Shown here one piece after another: positions 36,815-45,639 of a stretch of DNA of 64,000 nucleotides. The notes beneath the pieces are model-generated. The model did not search any database. It saw only the letters and a list, made by a program, of their open reading frames with translations, and was not told the origin of the DNA. Where the stretch lies: contig NZ_QNQT01000002.1 of assembly GCF_003362805.1 (NCBI RefSeq), forward strand, positions 372,001 to 436,000, given 5' to 3'. Made by a program: the position numbers and the translations under genes. How positions within the stretch are numbered: position 1 is the stretch's first letter; each line of letters begins with the position of its first letter. The DNA is from Neobacillus piezotolerans. GTDB lineage: Bacteria; Bacillota; Bacilli; Bacillales; Cytobacillaceae.

Positions 36815-37936
36815 ATGAAAACTGTACTGCTTTACTATCCCTTTCAGCTTGCAAAAAATGCAAACAGCGGCTCGAAGCTCAGGCCAAGGAAAATGCACGA
36901 AGCGTTCCTTGAATGGGGGAAGGAGCGAGGAATTGAAATCCTGCTTTTGTCCGGCCAGTCTAAGGATCGGGCCGCTTTGTTTGAGCAATGGAAGTCGGAA
37001 GGGCGACTGGACAATCTTTTGTTCTGCTATATGGAAAACCAGACGATTCCATTTTGGCTGACCGATTCGGGCCATATTCCGAAGCAGCCATTTGTCGATT
37101 CGAATGTGATGTCTTTCTTGCGCGGAAAAAATGTCCCTGTCGGGGTTTTTTACAGGGATGTGTATTGGAAGTTTGATGAACTCTATCCATTAAAGGGGGC
37201 AAAAAAGGCCCTCATGCAATTTGTCTACCGGATGGAGGAACGATTTTACGAAAAATACTGTAAGGTTGTCTTCCTGCCTAGCGATGCGATGGGCAGCTTT
37301 GTCGACATAAATCTTCCAAAGGTTTCCCTGCCGCCGGGCGGAACGGACCGGATTCCGGGAGCTTCAAACGGGAGTGTACCAGGGGAGCCTTCGAAAGCTA
37401 TTTACGTAGGCGGAATCAACAACGAGGATTACGGACTCTTCCTATTGCTTGACGCGCTTGAGAAAGCCAACGCCGATAAAAAGGTATGCGATTTGACGGT
37501 TGTCTGCCGGGAGGACGAGTTTGAAAAGCTTCCGGCCGACAAGAAGGAACGGCTAGAAAGACAAGGAGTGGCGGTGCGCCATGTAAGCGGCGAAGACCTG
37601 AATGACCTGTACCTGGAAATGGACTTCGCGTTCATCCCGCGCTACAAAAGCACCTACAACGACTTCTCCGTTCCTGTAAAGCTCGTCGAGTACCTGTCCA
37701 ATGGCCTGCCTGTCCTCGCGACGAATTGCAGCGCCCAGGAAGAAATCATCGAGGGCGGCGGCTATGGCCTCATCTGTGAGGATAACGCCGCTTCAATGGC
37801 CGCGGCGATCAGCCGGATGACCGGGGAAACGGGGAAGTACCGCGAAAATATTAAAGAGACGTTCATCCAAAATCATTCCTGGAAAGCCAGGGTGGAGAAG
37901 GTGCATGAAAGCCTGACTGGAGGTGGCGGCCTGTGA
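36815..37936 (+). CDS. Glycosyltransferase, GT-B fold (family 4-like)
   Basis: Cytosolic enzyme adding one sugar to the lipid-linked repeat. The N-terminal part (LLYYPFQLAKNANSGSKLRPR) and a C-terminal nucleotide-sugar site (FSVPVKLVEYLSNGLPVLA, then a Glu-rich GLICEDN) show a GT-B fold. It is more divergent than the next two transferases. AGGAGG is 7 bases before ATG 36815, and the end overlaps the next start in GTGA. The donor and acceptor cannot be told from the sequence. Confidence 0.82.
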   Translation: MKTVLLYYPFQLAKNANSGSKLRPRKMHEAFLEWGKERGIEILLLSGQSKDRAALFEQWKSEGRLDNLLFCYMENQTIPFWLTDSGHIPKQPFVDSNVMSFLRGKNVPVGVFYRDVYWKFDELYPLKGAKKALMQFVYRMEERFYEKYCKVVFLPSDAMGSFVDINLPKVSLPPGGTDRIPGASNGSVPGEPSKAIYVGGINNEDYGLFLLLDALEKANADKKVCDLTVVCREDEFEKLPADKKERLERQGVAVRHVSGEDLNDLYLEMDFAFIPRYKSTYNDFSVPVKLVEYLSNGLPVLATNCSAQEEIIEGGGYGLICEDNAASMAAAISRMTGETGKYRENIKETFIQNHSWKARVEKVHESLTGGGGL

Positions 37937-39018
37937 AAATCCTTCTATTAGCACCGGGAAGGTCGATCCATACCCATAAATGGGCGCTTTTTTATAAAAA
38001 TAATGGCATTGATGTGAAAGTTGTCACGTTTGCCGATCACTATTCGGAGGAAAATGCTAAGGAAGTGGAAACAATCCAGCTTCCAAAGCTCCTCCCTGGG
38101 AAGCTCTCCTATTTTTCGGGCGTGTTCAGCCTGAAGAAAATCTTAAAGGAATTCAAGCCGGATATCCTTCATGCCCATTACGTATCAAGCTACGGCCTCA
38201 TTGGCGCGCTTGCGGGCTATAAGCCTTATTATGTGTCCGTCTGGGGCCGCGATATATTCCAATTCCCGCAGCAGGGCTCCGTCAACAGGAAAATCGTTGA
38301 ATACACGCTTGGCAAGGCGGACACGATTTGCTCGACAAGCCATGTCATGGCGGTGGAGACCAATAAATATACAAACAAGCATATTTATGTAACTCCTTTT
38401 GGAGTCGATCTTGAACGATTCAAGCCTTTGGAAAAACCGGCTGGCGAGAGAGGCGAGGAGGATGGCATCACGATTGGAACGGTGAAAGCCCTGTCCGATA
38501 AATACGGGATTGCCGACCTCATCAGGGCGTTCGCAATTGTATATGAGGCCTATCCTTCCGCAAAGCTCCTGATTGTCGGCGACGGGCCGCAGCGGGCTGA
38601 ATACGAGCAGCTGGTGCGGGATTTGGGGATTGGCGATGCCACACAATTTACCGGGCGTGTTCCGAATACCGAAGTACCGGCCTACATCAACCGGATGAAT
38701 ATTTTCGCGGTCCCATCGACGGAGGACAGCGAAAGCTTCGGAGTCGCCGCCGTTGAGGCAATGGCCTGTGGCGTTCCGCCGGTCGTATCGAATGTGGGCG
38801 GCCTGCCGGAAGTTGTCATTGAAGGAAAGACCGGTTTTGTCGTGCCAAAAGAAAACCCGAAAGAGCTGTCCGAAGCCTTCCTGAAGCTGATCAAAGAACC
38901 GGAAACAAGGCAGGAAATGTCTGTGAACGGAATCCGGCATGTGCGCGACAACTATGACTGGGCGCAAAATGCCGCGGATATGGTTAAGCTATACAGGAAG
39001 ACGCTGAAGATGGAATAG
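37933..39018 (+). CDS. Glycosyltransferase family 4
   Basis: A retaining GT-B glycosyltransferase. It has DILHAHYVSSYGLIGALAGY near residue 78, the nucleotide-binding stretch KLLIVGDGPQRAEYEQLVRD near 215, and the diagnostic PSTEDSESFGVAAVEAMACG near 260, with its two conserved Glu residues. Start GTG 37933 overlaps the previous stop by four bases and has GGAGGTGG upstream, so translation is coupled. The product adds a sugar to the growing repeat unit at the inner membrane face. Confidence 0.9.
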   Translation: MKILLLAPGRSIHTHKWALFYKNNGIDVKVVTFADHYSEENAKEVETIQLPKLLPGKLSYFSGVFSLKKILKEFKPDILHAHYVSSYGLIGALAGYKPYYVSVWGRDIFQFPQQGSVNRKIVEYTLGKADTICSTSHVMAVETNKYTNKHIYVTPFGVDLERFKPLEKPAGERGEEDGITIGTVKALSDKYGIADLIRAFAIVYEAYPSAKLLIVGDGPQRAEYEQLVRDLGIGDATQFTGRVPNTEVPAYINRMNIFAVPSTEDSESFGVAAVEAMACGVPPVVSNVGGLPEVVIEGKTGFVVPKENPKELSEAFLKLIKEPETRQEMSVNGIRHVRDNYDWAQNAADMVKLYRKTLKME

Positions 39019-39047
39019 TTTTATACCAAATTAATGGAGTTTTTAAA

Positions 39048-40277
39048 ATGAAAGTTATCTATTTGTGCCAGCATTTCCCGCCGGAAACCGGCGCGCCGCA
39101 AATCCGGGTTTATGAAGTAAGCAAGGAATTGATCCGGCGTGGCCACCAGGCGGAAGTCCTGACCGCGTTCCCGCACCATCCAAAGGGAGTCATCCCGGAT
39201 GAGTACAAAGGAATGTTTTATAAATTTGAAAATTGGGATGGCATCCCGGTCCATCGCTCATGGATTTATCCATCGCCAAAGGGCAGCTTTTGGAAAAGGC
39301 TCGCATCGTATTTTTCGTTTACGTTCAGCGCGTTTTATTCCATTTTCAAGGCGAGGCCGACCGATGTCATCATCTGTAACTCCCCGCCATTGTTCCTCGG
39401 GATAACCGGGTACCTTGGCGCGAAAATCAAACGGGCGAAGTTTGTATTCAATGTTGCCGACATATGGCCGGAGTCTGCCGTCGAGCTCGGTATTTTGAAA
39501 AACAAAAACTTCATCCGGATGGCGGAGTGGCTCGAGATGTTCCTGTACCGGAAGTCTTGGAAAATCGCGACCGCAACGGAAGGAATCCGCCAGTATATGA
39601 TTGACAAAGGAAAGAAGCCCGAAGACGTGTTCCTGCTTCCAAACGGCGTCAATACAGAAACATTCAGGCCGATGCCAAAGGATTCTGGCCTGCTTCAGGA
39701 GATTGGAGCTGAAGGGAAAAAAGTCTTCATGTATGCCGGTACGTTCGGATATGCACAGGGACTTGATTCGGTCCTCGAGGCCGCAGCGCTGTTGAAGGAG
39801 ACCGAGCCGGATGCGCATTTCCTCTTTGTCGGGGACGGCCAGGAGCGGGAGAAGCTTCATAAAATGAAGGAAGACCTGAAACTCGATAATGTGACATTTT
39901 ATGGATCTGTTCCGGTCTCCGAGATGCCTCGCTTATTTTCGGCGGCGGATTATAGCATCGTCTCTTTACGAAACATCGAATTGTTCAAGGGAGCCCGTCC
40001 TTCGAAAATTTTCCCGGCGATTTCCTCCGGCGTTCCGGTCCTGTATTGCGGGGACGGCGAGAGTGCTGCCATTCTTGAGGAATACAATTGCGGAAAAATC
40101 GCTCCGCCGGAAAATCCAGAAGGAATCGCCGCTGCTATCCGCGAGCTGATGAAAGCGGATGAGACTGAATATGCGAAAATGAGTGAAAACGGCAGGAAGC
40201 TTGCCGTCGAACAGTATTCATGGAGCAGTATTGTTGACGACATTTTGGAAAATATTAAAGGCGCGGAGAAGAAATAA
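39048..40277 (+). CDS. Glycosyltransferase family 4 (WbuB-like)
   Basis: GT-B glycosyltransferase with the N-terminal YLCQHFPPETGAPQIRVYEV and FNVADIWPESAVELG characteristic of WbuB-type enzymes that add N-acetylfucosamine or similar deoxy-amino sugars. The donor-site stretch is FKGARPSKIFPAISSGVPVL near residue 310. It is the last gene of the operon, 29 bases after the previous one, and a terminator follows at once. The true donor sugar is unknown. Confidence 0.9.
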   Translation: MKVIYLCQHFPPETGAPQIRVYEVSKELIRRGHQAEVLTAFPHHPKGVIPDEYKGMFYKFENWDGIPVHRSWIYPSPKGSFWKRLASYFSFTFSAFYSIFKARPTDVIICNSPPLFLGITGYLGAKIKRAKFVFNVADIWPESAVELGILKNKNFIRMAEWLEMFLYRKSWKIATATEGIRQYMIDKGKKPEDVFLLPNGVNTETFRPMPKDSGLLQEIGAEGKKVFMYAGTFGYAQGLDSVLEAAALLKETEPDAHFLFVGDGQEREKLHKMKEDLKLDNVTFYGSVPVSEMPRLFSAADYSIVSLRNIELFKGARPSKIFPAISSGVPVLYCGDGESAAILEEYNCGKIAPPENPEGIAAAIRELMKADETEYAKMSENGRKLAVEQYSWSSIVDDILENIKGAEKK

Positions 40278-40290
40278 GATTAGGTGTGGA

Positions 40291-40319
40291 GTGCGGGGCT
40301 AAGTGCCCCGTACTTTTTT
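40291..40319 (+). terminator. Terminator of the polysaccharide operon
   Basis: GTGCGGGGC and GCCCCGTAC pair with one mismatch around TAAGT and are followed by TTTTTT. Confidence 0.9.
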
Positions 40320-40443
40320 GGTGTGGGATTGTTTTTCTGCTGAGTTTACCGTATTTGAATAGCGTTGAGGTATATATGAGGGTGGGTTTCCTGGCCGATT
40401 TGGCTTAGTATCATAATGGTGCTGGCATTGTGCTATTTGTGTC

Positions 40444-40696
40444 CTAGCTTTTATGAACCGGGTTTCGGAATTTATGAACCGGATTTTAATTTTATGAACC
40501 AAGTTATGTCGAAAATGAACCTGATTTTAATTTTATGAACCGCATTAAAATTTAGGAACCGGTCCCAATAATGAACCCCCTATTTCTCCACCAAACTTTG
40601 GAACCTTCCTGGAAATACACCCTGCTTCGCCAGGGTGGCCAGCTATTGGCGTACAAGGATGGTTTCCAAATTGGAGGATCCATTTGCTATCAAGCG
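40444..40696 (+). repeat. Phased ATGAACC repeat, first unit of left array
   Basis: The unit opens with CTAGCTTTT. ATGAACC boxes follow at 40453, 40474, 40494, 40515 and 40535, spaced 21, 20, 21 and 20 bases, with degenerate ones at 40554 and 40571. A tail with CCACCAAA and TTCCTGGAAAT leads to a hairpin (CACCCTG 40618 with CAGGGTG 40631), then GGCGTACAAGGATGGTTTCC and GGAGGATCCATTTGCTA. No ORF or transposase is present. Confidence 0.85.
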
Positions 40697-40866
40697 CTAG
40701 CTTTTATGAACCGGGTTTCGGAATTTATGAACCGGATTTTAATTTTATGAACCAAGTTTTGTCGAAAATGAACCGGATATTTTAATTTTATGAACCAAGT
40801 TATGTCGAAAATGAACCGGATTTTAATTTTATGAACCGAATTCAAACCCCATTTTAGCTATGAACC
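40697..40866 (+). repeat. Phased ATGAACC repeat, second unit of left array
   Basis: A second unit starts with CTAGCTTTT and repeats the first almost exactly. Boxes are at 40706, 40727, 40747, 40768, 40790, 40811, 40831 and 40860, so it has more boxes but ends without the hairpin tail. Spacer pairs alternate between an AT-rich type (GGATTTTAATTTT) and a TGTCGAAA type. Confidence 0.85.
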
Positions 40867-40881
40867 ATGCTACGATTCTTG

Positions 40882-40925
40882 CAACAAAATAAAATCCGCC
40901 CCAATCGATGATTGGCGCGGATTTT
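40882..40925 (-). terminator. Terminator after the SpoIID/LytB gene
   Basis: On the minus strand AAAATCCGCGCCAAT pairs with ATTGGGGCGGATTTT, with one mismatch, around a 5-base loop and is followed by ATTTTG. Confidence 0.88.
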
Positions 40926-40931
40926 ACTTGG

Positions 40932-42461
40932 TTATTTGGATACAGTCGTTCCCCGGAAGTAGTGGGTGACGATTTGTTCTGCTGTGTAGCCTTTTTCCGC
41001 GAATCCTTTCGCTCCGTATTGGCTCATGCCAATGCGGTGCCCCCAGCCTTTTCCGGTCAGGATGACTTCGGAAATGCCGGATCCTTCGCTGGAAACGACG
41101 CCACCGGACGTTTGAATCGAAACCCCGGATCCATCAAGTGTAACGGTGCCCTGAGGCGTCTGGACTGTGTAGCCCTTAAGTGTATCGATGGCTTCGGTCC
41201 CTGTGGAGGTCTGTACCGACATGGCAGCCGTTTCCCTCGTTATCGAGATATCGAACCAGTTTGAGTAAAGCATATTGTACGCACTTGTTTCTTCGATTGG
41301 GAATAACTTTCTAATCTGCGATTCATTTCCCGTAATCGTTTTTGTTCCAGCCGATGTTTCAACCGTAACACCCCTTACTTCGCCATTCATCCCTGTTTTT
41401 GAAAGGGTAATGTTGTAGAGTGTGGCTGTTTCCGGATAGCCGAACGATTTTAGGATTGTGGATGCAGGAAAGACTTTCGTCCATGATGTATACTTCGATG
41501 TTTCATACGGGTCATCGACGGAAATGAGATACGGATAGTAGGATTGGTTGGAATTCCAAACATCGCCCACGTTCGCTGTTTTTCCGCCGCTTGTGGAAAA
41601 GAAGTACGTTTCGGCCACTTTACCACCGTATTTGACTAATAGGCCTTCTGTTTCCTTGATTGCCGCGTTCGACCTTGAGTCCTCAGCTGTATAGCCGCCG
41701 TAAACCTGGCTTGCAGCCGTGTTGGTCAAAGCCCTTATCCTTGTTGCATACGTCCGCGCGACGATTGCCTGCGCCTTTAGGGCTTCCTTGTGCCAGGAGG
41801 CCGGCATTTCGCTCGGAACAACGCCTTTAAGATAATCCTCCATCCCGAGTGTGTTCAAAACTTCCACCTTCGATCCGTTCGGCTTAAGGAAAAAGCTTCC
41901 GCGGTATATTTTTTTGGTGTCGTTATTTATTTTCGTTAGTGACTCGGATGGCGCATCGAGAAGGTTGACATACGTAAATGGCACCCAGCCTGTTTTCCCT
42001 GATGCAGATACCCTGTACCATACCTGTCCCTGCGAATTGGTGATTTCCTCAAGGAAATCGGCTGTATCGGTTGCCTGGAAAGTATGGATGACATCATAGC
42101 CGGTCGAGGCGCCGCGCCTCATGTCGGTTTCATAGGTGAAAAAAGCGATTTTTTTGGTTGAAGTAACTTCCTGGAGATCGAACCCCTTCGCGGAAGTTTG
42201 GCTGAATCCGGTATAGGTTACCGTCACGCCGGCTGTTTCCTTTTTTACCGAAATGGCGGTTTCGGGAGGAATACCCTGTATTTTCCCGGTATCTTTGTTA
42301 ACAAGCTGGTACGTGCCGTTCAATACCATTGGAAAGCTCGATGCAAGGAAAATCGAGACATCGACTTTATTTTGGTACTGAACCGGCTCGGCCGCTTTTC
42401 CTGTTGGCGGAAAAGCGGTTAATAAAAGCAGAAGGCAAAGGAACGGATAAAGTTTTTTCAA
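40932..42461 (-). CDS. SpoIID/LytB-domain secreted protein
   Basis: Related to SpoIID, which acts on peptidoglycan glycans, and to LytB, which modifies amidase LytC in B. subtilis. A signal peptide covers residues 1-23. An SH3-like segment follows (RRGASTGYDVIH and SGKTGWVPFTYV, about 115-170), then the SpoIID domain from about 185: GMEDYLKGVVPSEMPASWH, ALKAQAIVARTYA and ETYFFSTSGGKTANV. GKGWGHRIGMSQYGAKGFAE near the C terminus closes the family domain. The TTG start at 42461 lies one base after the stop of the SH3 protein gene, with AGGTG upstream, so the two are translationally coupled. Confidence 0.9.
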   Translation of the reverse strand: MKKLYPFLCLLLLLTAFPPTGKAAEPVQYQNKVDVSIFLASSFPMVLNGTYQLVNKDTGKIQGIPPETAISVKKETAGVTVTYTGFSQTSAKGFDLQEVTSTKKIAFFTYETDMRRGASTGYDVIHTFQATDTADFLEEITNSQGQVWYRVSASGKTGWVPFTYVNLLDAPSESLTKINNDTKKIYRGSFFLKPNGSKVEVLNTLGMEDYLKGVVPSEMPASWHKEALKAQAIVARTYATRIRALTNTAASQVYGGYTAEDSRSNAAIKETEGLLVKYGGKVAETYFFSTSGGKTANVGDVWNSNQSYYPYLISVDDPYETSKYTSWTKVFPASTILKSFGYPETATLYNITLSKTGMNGEVRGVTVETSAGTKTITGNESQIRKLFPIEETSAYNMLYSNWFDISITRETAAMSVQTSTGTEAIDTLKGYTVQTPQGTVTLDGSGVSIQTSGGVVSSEGSGISEVILTGKGWGHRIGMSQYGAKGFAEKGYTAEQIVTHYFRGTTVSK

Positions 42462-42462
42462 C

Positions 42463-43176
42463 TTACTTCACCTCGCCAAGGGTGCTGATCATCCAGCCCC
42501 GAACTCCGGCGGAGGTTTCAACGTTGTACCAAGTTTCCCCGTTTGAGTTTGTGAACGTGCTCAAGTATTTCAGATTTGTTCCCGCTTTAACAGTTGCAAC
42601 AACCGTGTAGATGGTTGAAGCCCCTCTGCGGATATTAGCTTCCGATTTAACTGTGACAGTCGTTGGCGCGGTCACGGTTGGCTTAGTTGTCGAGACATCG
42701 CCAGAGAAAACCCAACCCAAAATGCTTGGTGAAACTTCAATTCTGTACCAAAGGCCTGTGGCAACCGTTACCGAACCGACCACTTTCAGTGAACTCCCGG
42801 CTGGTTTTGAGGCAAGGATTTTGTATTTAGTGGATGCACCTGAGCGGATGTCGACAGAACTCTTCGCATAAACAGTTGAAGGCAGCTGTCCTTCAGCAGG
42901 CGGCGGTGGAGGTGGAGGTGTCTGGTTGCCGATTTGCGCCTTAAGGCTTTCGATTTCCTGCTGCTGTTTTGCGATTTTTGCTTCTAGATCCGTTGTTTTT
43001 GTTTGGAGCCCGGTTATTTTCGTATTTATTGGAGTAAGCTGCGATGTTACCCAATCAACGCTCGCAAGGACAACGTTTCCGGCAGCGTTCATTCCCGTAG
43101 GAGTAACAATGATGGCTCCCGCGCCAATCCCAAGTGCGATTGCTCCTGCCGCGATTAGTTTTTTCGTTCGTTTCAT
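42463..43176 (-). CDS. SH3-domain cell-wall protein with coiled coil
   Basis: Probably envelope-anchored by its hydrophobic N terminus (MKRTKKLIAAGAIALGIGAG), which may be an uncleaved signal anchor. Residues 45-78 form a predicted coiled coil (heptads of Ile, Leu and Thr), then a run of seven or so prolines. Two bacterial SH3 domains follow at about 95-160 (VDIRSGASTKYKILA to LGWVFSGDV) and 170-235 (ANIRRGASTIYTVVA to RGWMISTLG), which bind peptidoglycan. A GGGGGG-type ribosome site precedes ATG 43176. It lies between the amidase and LytB-like genes, in the place of an accessory lipoprotein such as LytA. Confidence 0.85.
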   Translation of the reverse strand: MKRTKKLIAAGAIALGIGAGAIIVTPTGMNAAGNVVLASVDWVTSQLTPINTKITGLQTKTTDLEAKIAKQQQEIESLKAQIGNQTPPPPPPPAEGQLPSTVYAKSSVDIRSGASTKYKILASKPAGSSLKVVGSVTVATGLWYRIEVSPSILGWVFSGDVSTTKPTVTAPTTVTVKSEANIRRGASTIYTVVATVKAGTNLKYLSTFTNSNGETWYNVETSAGVRGWMISTLGEVK

Positions 43177-43205
43177 TTGTTAAAAACCCCCCGTATACAT
43201 GTTTA

Positions 43206-43255
43206 AGAGAAAATGATAAGGGTAGAAGAAAAGCGTTGTCCCTATCATTTTCTCT
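43206..43255 (-). other. Long inverted repeat in the leader of the SH3 gene
   Basis: AGAGAAAATGATAAGGG and CCCTATCATTTTCTCT pair over 16 bases with one bulged A, around a 17-base loop, 30 bases before the SH3 gene start. There is no T-run in the direction of transcription, so it is not a classic terminator; it may process or stabilise the amidase-SH3-lytB mRNA or bind a regulator. Confidence 0.6.
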
Positions 43256-43334
43256 AGAATACTAGTACTTTAAGAATACCGCAAATTCGCTACTGTTTGT
43301 TAAAACAGCAGCTTCTTCATGCGGATTTTACTAC

Positions 43335-45362
43335 CTATAAGTTGCTGAAATACTGTTCAAGCCCTTTACGGATGCCGATCGCCGAATTCTTCTTAAATGT
43401 ATCGGAGCGCATAAGGGATTCTTCGGTCCTGTTCGAAATGAAAGCAAGTTCGACAAGAATGCTTGGCAGCTCGTTTATGCGGTTTACATAAAATGCCTGT
43501 TCCTTGATGCCCCTGCTTGGCGTTCCAATGGATGAGACGAGATTCCTTTGGATATCACTTGCCATTGCGGCGCTCTTTACGCCATTGAAGTTGACAGTCG
43601 TATTGTAATACGTTTCCGTTCCTCTTGGAGTCCGGGAAGTATTCGCATTCGCATGCAGGCTTATAAATGCATCGTAATCGGATGCATTCGCGATGGCGGT
43701 TCTTTGTGAAAGTTCCAGGAATACGTCTGTCGACCGGGTCATGTATACAATTGCCCCATAGCTCTCCAATTCTCTTTTCAAAAGAAGTCCTGTGGATAGG
43801 ACTACATCCTTTTCTCTTAATCCAGTTGGGCCGACTGCGCCGGAATCCTTGCCGCCATGGCCGGGATCAAGAAGGATTTTTTTCCCCAATAGCCCTGTCT
43901 CCATGACTTTGATCGATACCTCAGTCTTGCTGTTGCGGATGGTGAACGTATGCCCTGGCTGGAAGGTCAGGATTGCAATTTTATCCCCGGCGCCTGAGTT
44001 CTGTACGGTAACCGATTCGATTCCTGGCACATTGGCCATAGGCGTTTCAACATCTGTCAGGCCGCCGTATAATTTCAACTGGTTGCCTGATATTGAATAT
44101 TTAAATTTGTAGTTGGACGACTTTTTCCAGACGAGATACTGTTCTCCGTTCTTAATTTCATAAATTGGCGCTGAAAGTTTTCTTATCGTAAGGGATGTAG
44201 GGGAGGTAAGCGATTTGTCCACCCATCCGCGGATACCGGCCGATGTTTCTACGTTCAGCCAGCCATTCAGCTCATCCAGGACTATTACAGACTCGTTTTC
44301 TTTCAAATATACATTAACGGAGTAATTGGTGGAAGCTCCGCGCCTGACCGGTGCTTTGCTCATTCCATATACATATTTGATTTCACTTTTCGAAGAAACT
44401 AGCTCATCTTTAGGCACCCAGCCGGCAACCCCAGTTGGCGTTTTTACATTTAGCCACGTTTGCCCCATGGAGTTGGTGAATTCCTGTATAAAAGTAACAG
44501 TGCTTAAATATCCTAATTTTTGCTTTATTTTATATTGATAGCTGGCTCCGGAATATAGGGATGTATTCCTAGTGGCAACATATCTTGTAGGAGAAACATA
44601 TACTGGCTGCTGCGAAACGACCGACTCGTGCACCCAGAGGTTTTGGTTTGACGGGGTTAGCACTTTGTACCATACATCGCCATCCGCATCCGCCTGCTGC
44701 TCTAGTGCCGTAAGTTTGGTTCCTTTTGGATAGGCTTCCATTACATCACTGTCCATTGAAGGGCCGTTACGCACATTTGCTGAATCGACACTTACATAAA
44801 GCGGCATGTCCAATGCCTGGGCGGTGCTCACGAATGAAGAGGGAATCCACCCTGCGACAGCAGGTGTTGCCTGGACCCTTAGCCATATTTCACCCGACGG
44901 GGAAGTGAAGGTGGCCAGGACAGGCACTTTGGCATTAAAGGATAGATAGGCATTGACTGTGTAGGAAGCTGCGGCTCCGCGCCTTACTTCCGCGTTGTTT
45001 GTATACGAATAAACATCTGAGCCAATTCCGGGAACCCCAGTTGGAGGCTCTACGGCTGGTGGCACAGGCGGTTCCGTTTCATCCATTTTTTTGAATTGGC
45101 TTGCAGGCGCCCAGCCTTTTACTGTTCCAAGGTCGACCCTGTACCATAGTTGGCCAAAGGAATTTGTAAATTGATCAATGACAGTAACTTTTTGGCCAGA
45201 GGTTATAAAAGTAACGACCGGGTAATTCACGGTTGCCCCTTTATGTATTTCGACTCTCTCGGCTGTAGTTAACTTGGTTGGGAATCGTAACTCTTCTGCA
45301 CCAGCGAGGACAGGAAACAGAACCGTTGTTGCAAGGACAGAAGAGGCTAAAAACTTTTTCAC
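43335..45362 (-). CDS. N-acetylmuramoyl-L-alanine amidase with five SH3 repeats
   Basis: Cuts the bond between MurNAc and L-alanine in peptidoglycan. Start GTG 45362 (GGAGGG 11 bases upstream) gives the signal peptide MKKFLASSVLA to LAGA; an ATG at 45398 would break that signal. Five bacterial SH3 domains occupy about 25-395, each with a gene-specific xxRxGAS or similar core and a GW-like end. A short AMIN-like beta domain (about 400-490) leads to the Amidase_3 catalytic domain, with the zinc motifs LLDPGHGGKDSGAVG, SLHANA and ELAFISN carrying the catalytic Glu. A SigA-type promoter is just upstream. Confidence 0.93.
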   Translation of the reverse strand: MKKFLASSVLATTVLFPVLAGAEELRFPTKLTTAERVEIHKGATVNYPVVTFITSGQKVTVIDQFTNSFGQLWYRVDLGTVKGWAPASQFKKMDETEPPVPPAVEPPTGVPGIGSDVYSYTNNAEVRRGAAASYTVNAYLSFNAKVPVLATFTSPSGEIWLRVQATPAVAGWIPSSFVSTAQALDMPLYVSVDSANVRNGPSMDSDVMEAYPKGTKLTALEQQADADGDVWYKVLTPSNQNLWVHESVVSQQPVYVSPTRYVATRNTSLYSGASYQYKIKQKLGYLSTVTFIQEFTNSMGQTWLNVKTPTGVAGWVPKDELVSSKSEIKYVYGMSKAPVRRGASTNYSVNVYLKENESVIVLDELNGWLNVETSAGIRGWVDKSLTSPTSLTIRKLSAPIYEIKNGEQYLVWKKSSNYKFKYSISGNQLKLYGGLTDVETPMANVPGIESVTVQNSGAGDKIAILTFQPGHTFTIRNSKTEVSIKVMETGLLGKKILLDPGHGGKDSGAVGPTGLREKDVVLSTGLLLKRELESYGAIVYMTRSTDVFLELSQRTAIANASDYDAFISLHANANTSRTPRGTETYYNTTVNFNGVKSAAMASDIQRNLVSSIGTPSRGIKEQAFYVNRINELPSILVELAFISNRTEESLMRSDTFKKNSAIGIRKGLEQYFSNL

Positions 45363-45394
45363 GTTATCGTTATCCCTCCATCGAATATTCAGAT

Positions 45395-45423
45395 TCATTA
45401 CCTATTTTAGCGGAATTTGTCAA
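45395..45423 (-). promoter_or_regulatory. SigA promoter of the amidase operon
   Basis: On the minus strand TTGACA (perfect -35) is followed after exactly 17 bases by TAATGA, about 33 bases before the GTG start. Confidence 0.65.
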
Positions 45424-45576
45424 ACATTCCAATGCGAATATAGTTCTATTCTGGCAGTTTGGGAGATTTATGGTCAAACTGGAAAAGTGGTATTTGCGTT
45501 TAAACGTGCGGTACATAAGGATTTCTGGGGAAAAGGATATGGCTATGGAGGAATAATTTACCTGTCCTTTCGAAGC

Positions 45577-45609
45577 AAAAAAGCTCCCGCCAACACGGCG
45601 GAAGCTTTT
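45577..45609 (-). terminator. Terminator after the LCP gene
   Basis: On the minus strand AAGCTTCCGCC pairs with GGCGGGAGCTT with one mismatch and is followed by TTTT. Confidence 0.9.
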
Positions 45610-45639
45610 GAAACAACTATTTTCTTGATAAAAGGTCAA

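Noticed and set aside
40320-40931. CRISPR array
   Set aside because: The repeated boxes are only 7 bases with 13-14-base spacers that are themselves repeated; there are no unique spacers and no cas genes.
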